Assembly: GCA_003694825.1 (NCBI GenBank)
Contig: RFJS01000364.1
Coordinates: 1-5,197 of the forward strand
Reading direction: 5' to 3'
DNA: 5,197 nucleotides
From: Verrucomicrobiota bacterium
Lineage (GTDB): Bacteria > Verrucomicrobiota > Verrucomicrobiia > Opitutales > Opitutaceae
Shown: in pieces, positions 1-5,197 of the stretch
Numbering within the stretch: the stretch's first letter is position 1
Layout: every line of letters begins with the position of its first letter
Notes under the pieces: generated by a model
The model's input: the letters and a program-made list of their open reading frames with translations, nothing else
The model's database searches: none
Told to the model about the DNA's origin: nothing
Position numbers and translations under genes: made by a program

Positions 1-1083
1 ACCCATAGCCGGTTCACCGCACTGTTCGACGCCTTCACCCGGGAAACCGGCATCGCCGTCACGCACCGCTTCGTCCCCACCGAAGACATCCTCCCGTTCC
101 TCCTCAGGGCCGCGGAGAGCAGGCAGCTTCCGGACGCAGTGGTCCTGTCTGCCGACAACCTGAGCGTCTCCCTTCTCGCCTACGAGGATGTGCCGCGCGA
201 CCTGGTCAGCGACGCGATCGACGACGCCATCCTCGATCTCGCCCGCGTCGATGGTCGCCTGAAGGGGATTCCCATCCTCACCGGCAATCAACTGCTGCTC
301 TACTATAACAAGACGCGGCTGCCTCACGCCCCCGCCCGGCTCGAGGCCCTGGCCCCGGCCAGCGACGACGCCGCCCCCCGCGTCGCCTGGAACTTCCGCT
401 CGATGTATTGGTTCCTGACCTTCCTTGCCGGCAGAGGAGGCTTCCCGATCCGAGACGGCGACGTCGCACTCGATACGCCGCCAATGCGTGAGACGCTGGA
501 AGCCTACGTGGCGCTCGCCCGATCCGGGTTCGTCGATCCCGACCTCGACTACCCCGCCATCCATCAGGCCTTCGTCGACGGACGACTCGATGCCATCATC
601 GACGGCGAATGGGTCGCCGGTGAACTACACACCGCGATGGGCGAAACTCTCGGGATCGCCCCGCTCCCGACCTGGGAAGGAACGCCCCTGCAAGCGTTCC
701 GATCCGCCCAGGTGCTCGCCTTTCCCAATCTCTCGCTTTCCGGTCGGCGCGGACCGCTCCTGCGCCAACTCGCGCGCTTCCTCCAGACCCCGGAAGCCCA
801 GCGGTATATCTGGCAAACGATCGGGGCAATCCCCGTCCGGCGCGACACCCAGGCCGAGCTCCGCGCCTCCGGTGACCACCACATGGCGGCCCTCCTCGAA
901 ACGTGGGCCGCCGCCGACGCCCTGCGCCCCGACCGCCGCATGCCCCTGGTCTGGGAAGCGCTGAAAGTCGGTTTCACCCGCTGTGCCGAAGGCATCTACA
1001 CCGCCGCCGATGCCGCTGCGTTCATGCAGCATCGCTTCGCACAATCCTCGCCTTCCCAGGCGCCTCTGCCTCCCGACCGATGA
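1..1083 (+). CDS. Extracellular solute-binding protein, family 1 (MalE-like), 5' end missing
   Basis: The reading frame is open from the first base, so the gene starts outside the window; 360 residues are visible. The protein would bind a small solute, most likely a sugar or oligosaccharide, outside the cytoplasmic membrane. Family features, numbered in the visible chain, are TGI-V near the N-terminus, KGIPI (88-92) followed by YYNK (101-104), F-DGR then DGEW (191-204), GIAPLP-W (218-225), FLQTPEAQ (260-267), IGAIPVR (274-280) and MPLVW (314-318). These follow the usual order of SBP_bac_1 proteins. Family members are about 400-440 residues, so roughly 30-60 residues, including the export signal, lie to the left. 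Whether it is a lipoprotein cannot be seen. The stop overlaps the start of the sensor kinase gene, and no ABC permease gene follows. I therefore infer a sensory rather than purely transport role. The family call is firm; the ligand is unknown. Confidence 0.9.
   Translation, partial: THSRFTALFDAFTRETGIAVTHRFVPTEDILPFLLRAAESRQLPDAVVLSADNLSVSLLAYEDVPRDLVSDAIDDAILDLARVDGRLKGIPILTGNQLLLYYNKTRLPHAPARLEALAPASDDAAPRVAWNFRSMYWFLTFLAGRGGFPIRDGDVALDTPPMRETLEAYVALARSGFVDPDLDYPAIHQAFVDGRLDAIIDGEWVAGELHTAMGETLGIAPLPTWEGTPLQAFRSAQVLAFPNLSLSGRRGPLLRQLARFLQTPEAQRYIWQTIGAIPVRRDTQAELRASGDHHMAALLETWAAADALRPDRRMPLVWEALKVGFTRCAEGIYTAADAAAFMQHRFAQSSPSQAPLPPDR
1080..1083 (+). promoter_or_regulatory. ATGA stop/start overlap coupling the binding-protein and kinase genes
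   Basis: The kinase ATG (1080-1082) overlaps the TGA stop (1081-1083) of the binding-protein gene in the -1 frame. No good Shine-Dalgarno sequence precedes it; the upstream bases are C-rich (CTGCCTCCCGACCG). Translation of the kinase is therefore probably coupled to termination of the upstream gene. This overlap also decides the kinase start. The open frame reaches back to a possible start at 903, but that part lies inside the binding-protein gene and encodes Arg/Pro-rich sequence typical of a shadow frame. The membrane segment also begins shortly after the ATG at 1080. Confidence 0.8.
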
Positions 1084-4000
1084 GCCGTCCTGCGAAAACC
1101 GCCATCAGCTACGGCCGCAAGGTCCGCCTCGCCCTGGCCTTCGGCATCCTCCTGCCGATCCTGCTGCTGCTCGTCTACAACTTTGTCGAAACCCGCTACA
1201 GCAACCTCCGCGAACAGCGTCAGCACAATCGGCACCTCACAGAACTTGCGGCCGCCCGGATTCGTACGTTGCTGAACGAACTCCGATACCAGGCGGGGGA
1301 ACTGGCCGGCACTCCAGCGGTGCGCCAGCTCGCCGGGGACCTCCTGCAGACAGAGAGGGCCCAGGCCGCCCTGGACGCGTTCGTCACCGACCACGAACTC
1401 GTGGCCGCCGCCCTGATCGCCGACGGCTCCCCCTACATCGTCGAAGCCAGCCCCCGGCACGTCGCCGCCCTGTCCGGCCCGAGTCTGATCGACACCGCCC
1501 GCAAATTCCTCGCTGCCGACATCACCGAAAATCAACCGCAGCTCCACTGGTTCAGCGACCTCGCTCTCGCTCGGGACATCGCCGCCGACGCCATCCCGGC
1601 GCTGGCGCTGCTCATCCCCATCCAGGCCGACGCTGAATCCGCGATACCGGTACGCCGCACCACCGCTGCCCTCGTCGTCTTCATCGACAACGACACCCTG
1701 TTGGACAGAATCCGCCTGCCTGGCATAGGACACCTCGCGCTACGCCTCGACCAGCGCCAGCTCATCGCCGCGGGCACACCCGCGACCGGCGACGAGACGG
1801 TCGCTGTGCCGACCGACCTCACCATTCATCACCGGGACCGTGCGCTGCCGCTCCATCTCGAAGCCGGTTTTTCGCTCGCGGCACAAGTCCCCCTCTGGAC
1901 GCCCGCCCAGACCCGCACCGCCCTGGTCTTCATCGTCACGCTCCTCTTCGCGGGCACAATCGCCCATCGGCTCACACGTGCCCTTACCGACCCGGTGCAC
2001 ACCCTGCTCGAATACAGCCGCCAGCTCACCGCGGGACGTTTCGACCACCCCTCGCCCTCCGCCTTCGGCGTTGTCGAGGTGGACGAACTCTCCTCGGCCT
2101 TCCGCGAACTCGCAGACAACGTCCGCGAAAAGCTCGAAGCCTACGAACAGGCCGCCGCAGAACTCCGGCGACAGAGCAAGATCCTCGAAACGACCAGCCG
2201 CATGGCCAGAATCGGTGGCTGGGAGCTCGACCTCGAGACCCTGACACCGACCTGGTCGGCCGAAGTCTACCGCATCCACGAGGTGCCGCCTGATTACAAA
2301 CCGACCCTTGAGACGGCTATCGATTTCTACGCCCCGGAGGCCAGGCCCGTCATCCGCGCGGCCGTCGAACTCGCCGTGCAGGACGGCACGCCATGGGATC
2401 TCGAACTGCCCTTCATCACCGCCAAGGGCCGACGTATTTGGGTGCGCGCCATGGGCGAGCCTGAATTCGTCGACGGGCGCTGCGTCCGCCTCGCCGGCTG
2501 CTTCCAGGATATTACCGAACGCAAACAGGCCGAAGAGCAACTGCGTGACGCCCATCAGGAGATGGCCGCCACGAACTCCCGCCTGCAGGAGGCCATCAAG
2601 CGCGCCAACCGGCTCGCTCACGAGGCGCGCGCCGCCAGCGAGGCCAAGAGCGAGTTTCTCGCCATGATGAGCCACGAGATCCGCACGCCGATGAACGGCG
2701 TTCTCGGCTACACCCAGCTCCTGCAGGAAACACCCCTCACTCCCGAGCAGCAGGAATACGTGCATACCATCCGCACCTCGGGAGAAGCCCTGCTCGCGCT
2801 CATCAACGACATCCTCGACTATTCCAAGATCGAAGCCGGCAAACTCACCCTCGAATTCCAGGTCCTCGATCTGCGGGAAATCGTCGAGGATGTCGCCGGC
2901 CTGCTCGCCGTGCAGGCCGAGTCACGCGGCCTCGAGCTTATCATCGCGGCCGCGCCCGACCTGCCCACCCGCATCCGGGCCGATTTAGTGCGCGTTCGCC
3001 AGGTCATCATCAACCTCGTCGGCAACGCCCTCAAATTCACCGAACGCGGCCACGTCCGCATCGAAATCGCCCCAGCGGAGGACGACTCCCGCTTCCTGCG
3101 CTGCGCCATCACTGACACCGGCATCGGGATTCCCCCGAACAGGATCGACCGCCTCTTCAAGCGCTTCAGCCAGGCCGATGCCTCCACCACCCGCCGCTTC
3201 GGCGGCACCGGCCTCGGCCTCGCCATCTGCAAACGCCTCGTCCAAATGATGGGCGGAGCCATCGGCGTCACCTCCACTCCCGGCCAGGGATCGACGTTCT
3301 GGTTCACCCTCCCGCTGCATCCGTCCCGGGATGCCACCCCGTTCCCGCCCGCGATCCGCGCCACCCCCCGGCACGCCCTCATCGTCACCCCGGTCGACGG
3401 GATCGCCGAAGTGCTCACCGCCACCCTCGAGCGCTGGTCATTCCGCTGCACCCGCGCCGCCGACGCCACCACCGCCGAAAAGCTGCTGCGGAGCCATGCC
3501 GATCCCGGCTCCCGCCCGGTGCTCATCCTCCTCGAACAGCGTCTCCACGACAACAGCGTCGGCACGCTCGCGCGCACCCTGAAGCACCTCGCCGGGCCGG
3601 GGTGTCGCCTCGTCCTCCTCACCCGGACCTCCACCCGTCTCCGCCCCGCAGAAGCGCACCAACAGGGCATCGACGCCGTGCTGCCACGCCCGCTCGTGCG
3701 CCCCGCCCTGCTTTTCGACGCGCTCGGCGAACTCGTCGCCCGCGGCCCGATCCCGGCCGCCAACGCCACCTCCCGTGATGGAACAAACACGTCAGCCACC
3801 ACCGCGGCCAACCGACTTCCCGCCGAAGGCGTTCGCGTCCTCCTGGCCGAAGACAATCTCATCAACCAGAAACTCGCCGCCACCATGCTCCGGCGCATCG
3901 GCTGTGTGGTCGATGTTGCTTCAGATGGCCGCGAAGCAGTCGAGCTGGCCATATCCAGATCCTATGACATTATCTTTATGGATGGCCATATGCCGGAGAT

Positions 4001-4214
4001 GGACGGCATTGAAGCGACCGCCGAGATCCGCCGGCACCTCGCAGGCCGACATGTCCCCATCGTCGCTTTCACCGCCGCCGCCATGCACGGCGATCGCGAG
4101 CGCTGCCTCGCCGCCGGCATGGACGACTACCTCACGAAGCCCATCCGCCGCGAACACCTCCTCGAGGCCCTGCGCCGCCACACCCGGGCCGGCCAGCGCG
4201 CCGCCCCGGCGTGA
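1080..4214 (+). CDS. Hybrid sensor histidine kinase (sensor-HAMP-PAS-HisKA-HATPase-pseudoREC-REC)
   Basis: A 1044-residue membrane hybrid kinase. Membrane helix 1 (about 17-36) and helix 2 (about 280-295) enclose an extracytoplasmic domain of about 240 residues, possibly Cache-like but not assigned with confidence. HAMP (about 296-350, P305, D335-E336) and PAS/PAC (about 370-483, ending DITERKQ) follow. A coiled coil leads to HisKA, with phospho-acceptor H532 in SHEIRTP. The ATPase domain shows the N box (N649), DTGIGIP (D679) and GGTGLGLAI (708-716). A first receiver-like domain (about 765-890) is degenerate: the acidic pair is T770-P771, the acceptor position is E819 and the lysine is R870. 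An Ala/Thr-rich linker joins it to an intact receiver with E924-D925, D968, T998 and K1020. There is no C-terminal Hpt domain, so onward phosphotransfer needs an external partner. The gene is coupled to the binding protein upstream, which is the inferred signal input. The signal and target genes are unknown. Confidence 0.95.
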   Translation: MSRPAKTAISYGRKVRLALAFGILLPILLLLVYNFVETRYSNLREQRQHNRHLTELAAARIRTLLNELRYQAGELAGTPAVRQLAGDLLQTERAQAALDAFVTDHELVAAALIADGSPYIVEASPRHVAALSGPSLIDTARKFLAADITENQPQLHWFSDLALARDIAADAIPALALLIPIQADAESAIPVRRTTAALVVFIDNDTLLDRIRLPGIGHLALRLDQRQLIAAGTPATGDETVAVPTDLTIHHRDRALPLHLEAGFSLAAQVPLWTPAQTRTALVFIVTLLFAGTIAHRLTRALTDPVHTLLEYSRQLTAGRFDHPSPSAFGVVEVDELSSAFRELADNVREKLEAYEQAAAELRRQSKILETTSRMARIGGWELDLETLTPTWSAEVYRIHEVPPDYKPTLETAIDFYAPEARPVIRAAVELAVQDGTPWDLELPFITAKGRRIWVRAMGEPEFVDGRCVRLAGCFQDITERKQAEEQLRDAHQEMAATNSRLQEAIKRANRLAHEARAASEAKSEFLAMMSHEIRTPMNGVLGYTQLLQETPLTPEQQEYVHTIRTSGEALLALINDILDYSKIEAGKLTLEFQVLDLREIVEDVAGLLAVQAESRGLELIIAAAPDLPTRIRADLVRVRQVIINLVGNALKFTERGHVRIEIAPAEDDSRFLRCAITDTGIGIPPNRIDRLFKRFSQADASTTRRFGGTGLGLAICKRLVQMMGGAIGVTSTPGQGSTFWFTLPLHPSRDATPFPPAIRATPRHALIVTPVDGIAEVLTATLERWSFRCTRAADATTAEKLLRSHADPGSRPVLILLEQRLHDNSVGTLARTLKHLAGPGCRLVLLTRTSTRLRPAEAHQQGIDAVLPRPLVRPALLFDALGELVARGPIPAANATSRDGTNTSATTAANRLPAEGVRVLLAEDNLINQKLAATMLRRIGCVVDVASDGREAVELAISRSYDIIFMDGHMPEMDGIEATAEIRRHLAGRHVPIVAFTAAAMHGDRERCLAAGMDDYLTKPIRREHLLEALRRHTRAGQRAAPA
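3901..4020 (+). other. Low-GC patch within the intact receiver domain
   Basis: Counting bases gives 64 G+C of 120 here (53%), and only 9 of 30 at 3951-3980, in a gene whose flanks are visibly much richer. The stretch encodes the segment leading to and including phospho-acceptor D968. It uses codons that are rare elsewhere in the window (ATA, AGA, TAT, ATT, TTT, CAT). The reading frame and receiver motifs are intact, so this is a composition anomaly and not a lesion. Confidence 0.7.
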
Positions 4215-4242
4215 CCCCGCCCGGACGTCCGTCACCACACGC
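4215..4242. other. 28-base convergent gap between kinase and exporter genes
   Basis: The two convergent genes end 28 bases apart. The gap is C-rich and contains a perfect 10-base palindrome, CGGACGTCCG (4222-4231), which has no loop and no flanking T-run. I see no intrinsic terminator for either strand here. Transcripts may end by a factor-dependent route or run antisense into the opposing gene. Confidence 0.6.
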
Positions 4243-4911
4243 TCACGACACCCGCAGCGCCGCTATCCCCACCACCAGCAGCAGCGCGGCCAGCACCGCG
4301 AGCACGCCGCCGAAAGCTCGCGGCAACCACCGCTGAGCCCGGCCCAACCGCCGCGCCACCACCCGAGACTGCAGGGCCAATACGATCAGCGTCCAGCACA
4401 TCACTCCGTGCACCACGATCGCCACCGGCACCCCGAACCGCCAGGCCGCGGCCTCGTGCCGGGGCAACACCTGGGCGAGCAGGCTCACGAAAAACAGGAA
4501 CGCTTTCGGGTTGAGCACATTGCAGCCCAGCCCCTGCCAGAAACCCGTGCGCAACCCGGCCCCCAGCCATCGCCCCGCCGGGACGCCGCGATTTTCCGCG
4601 CCCCGTCCCCCCATCGCCGGCGCCCGCTCCCGGCTCGTCACCGCCCGCACTCCCACCCAGCCAAGGAAAAGCGCACCGCCGAGCTGCACGCCGGCAACCG
4701 CCGCGGGAGACAACACCGCCAGCCCGCTCCCGATGACGAGCATCTGCACCGCCAGCCCGGTCCCGATCCCGCCAACGGTACCCAACGCCAGGGCACGATC
4801 GCCACCGATGCTGTTCTTCACGACGATCATGAAATCCGGCCCCGGACTCAGCAGAGCCAGCGTCAGCACACCGAGCACCAGGGCGAGGTCGGTCAGCATG
4901 GTCCCATTCAT
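4243..4911 (-). CDS. LysE/RhtB-family amino-acid exporter
   Basis: This 222-residue, very hydrophobic inner-membrane protein belongs to the LysE/RhtB translocator family, which exports amino acids or related small molecules using the proton motive force. Hallmarks are SPGPDF (22-27) at the end of the first helix, the glycine-rich second helix region (G44, G47, G48, G50, G52) and NPKAFLFF (134-141). A polar loop (about 92-115) follows the third helix, as is usual. Length is slightly above the common 205-210 residues. The ATG at 4909-4911 was chosen as start. A second ATG four codons in (4897-4899) is possible, and neither has a strong ribosome binding site. The gene lies 39 bases downstream of the thioesterase gene on the same strand and probably shares its transcript. 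The substrate cannot be told from sequence; family members handle lysine, threonine, homoserine and leucine, among others. Confidence 0.92.
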   Translation of the reverse strand: MNGTMLTDLALVLGVLTLALLSPGPDFMIVVKNSIGGDRALALGTVGGIGTGLAVQMLVIGSGLAVLSPAAVAGVQLGGALFLGWVGVRAVTSRERAPAMGGRGAENRGVPAGRWLGAGLRTGFWQGLGCNVLNPKAFLFFVSLLAQVLPRHEAAAWRFGVPVAIVVHGVMCWTLIVLALQSRVVARRLGRAQRWLPRAFGGVLAVLAALLLVVGIAALRVS

Positions 4912-4950
4912 TGCGCTCGCTTCGTCCGCTGCGGCTTCGCCGGGTTTTTC
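4912..4950 (-). other. 39-base intercistronic spacer, thioesterase to exporter
   Basis: This short spacer lies between two genes on the minus strand. Reading in the gene direction it begins with GGAAAAACCC just after the thioesterase stop and ends with GAAGCGAGCGCA before the exporter ATG. The latter is at best a weak ribosome binding site. No separate promoter or terminator is evident, which fits co-transcription. Confidence 0.5.
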
Positions 4951-5197
4951 CTACGCCTGCTCGATGCTGTAGCGCTCGCGAATATCCTCCGGGATCGGGC
5001 ATGCCCGGCGGGTCTCCAGGTCGATCAGCGTATACTCCGCCCACCCGTCACAGCACCGCTTCCCGTTGTCATCGCGATCGATTTCGAAACCGATCTTTAC
5101 CCCGTCGCGCCGAAAGCTGTCCACCCAGGTGCGCACGACAAACCAATCGCCCAGGCCAAGCGGACGTTTGAAGTGCAACTGCGTCGCGACCAGATAC
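4951..5197 (-). CDS. Acyl-CoA thioesterase, hot-dog fold (YbgC/4HBT type), 5' end missing
   Basis: The C-terminal 81 residues are visible; the frame is open to the right edge of the window, so the start lies outside. The TTG at 5176-5178 is an internal leucine codon, because coding sequence (YLVATQ) continues upstream of it. The segment reads as the central and C-terminal strands of a single-domain hot-dog thioesterase: an F-RPL-LGD turn, then VVRTWVDSFRRDGVKIGFEI and a later strand ending AEYTLIDLETRR. The R-CPIPEDIRERY tail resembles the end of YbgC/FatM-like acyl-CoA thioester hydrolases, which cleave acyl-CoA or acyl-ACP thioesters in the cytoplasm. Family members are about 130-160 residues, so around half is missing, including the expected catalytic Asp near the N-terminus. 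Substrate is unknown. It is followed by the LysE-family gene. Confidence 0.75.
   Translation of the reverse strand, partial: YLVATQLHFKRPLGLGDWFVVRTWVDSFRRDGVKIGFEIDRDDNGKRCCDGWAEYTLIDLETRRACPIPEDIRERYSIEQA

Noticed and set aside
139..141. GTG as a possible start of the binding-protein gene
   Set aside because: The frame is open to base 1 and the upstream residues (ALFDAFTRETGIAV) match the usual N-terminal region of the family, so the gene is cut by the window edge.
903..1079. Upstream extension of the kinase reading frame
   Set aside because: This part overlaps the C-terminal coding region of the binding protein and translates to Arg/Pro/His-rich sequence. The ATG at 1080 gives a conventional N-terminus just before the membrane helix.
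1740..2765. Long antisense open frame (341 codons) inside the kinase gene
   Set aside because: It lies wholly opposite the HAMP, PAS and HisKA coding region. Its product has no recognisable motif, and long antisense frames are expected in GC-rich genes with strong third-position bias.
2819..3952. Long antisense open frame (377 codons) opposite the ATPase and pseudoreceiver region
   Set aside because: Its product is an Arg/Ser-rich, low-complexity translation without any domain pattern. The sense strand carries clear kinase motifs throughout.
4184..4231. Possible terminator hairpins near the end of the kinase gene
   Set aside because: A 5-base pairing CCGGG/CCCGG (4184-4188 with 4205-4209) and the loop-less palindrome at 4222-4231 both lack a T-run and a convincing stem-loop, as expected by chance in GC-rich DNA.
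4232..5044. Minus-strand open frame of 270 codons overlapping the exporter and thioesterase genes
   Set aside because: It is a Gly/Arg-rich shadow frame across two recognisable genes and has no motif of its own.

Overview
The window is a GC-rich bacterial segment (about two thirds G+C by eye) with almost no non-coding space. It holds four genes in two convergent blocks. Codon use strongly favours G/C in third positions. The hybrid kinase has a core style seen in environmental Gram-negatives, and its wording around the phospho-acceptor histidine is reminiscent of Verrucomicrobiota such as Opitutaceae. That placement is an impression only; a GC-rich proteobacterium is also possible.

Left block, plus strand (1-4214): the 3' part of a family-1 (MalE-like) extracellular solute-binding protein gene runs in from the left edge and ends at 1083. 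Its stop overlaps, as ATGA, the start of a 1044-residue hybrid sensor histidine kinase. The kinase has two membrane segments flanking a large extracytoplasmic domain, then HAMP, PAS, coiled coil, HisKA, HATPase, a degenerate receiver and an intact receiver. No transporter permease or ATPase gene follows. The simplest reading is that the binding protein serves as the periplasmic ligand-binding partner of the kinase, most likely for a sugar or oligosaccharide. This is the main point of interest in the window.

Right block, minus strand (4243-5197): a hot-dog-fold acyl-CoA thioesterase gene of the YbgC/FatM type enters from the right edge (5' end missing). It is followed after 39 bases by a LysE/RhtB-family amino-acid exporter gene. 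The two probably share a transcript. The exporter and kinase genes converge with only 28 bases between their stop codons.

I see no RNA genes, mobile elements, CRISPR arrays or inverted-repeat terminators. No gap between genes exceeds 40 bases.
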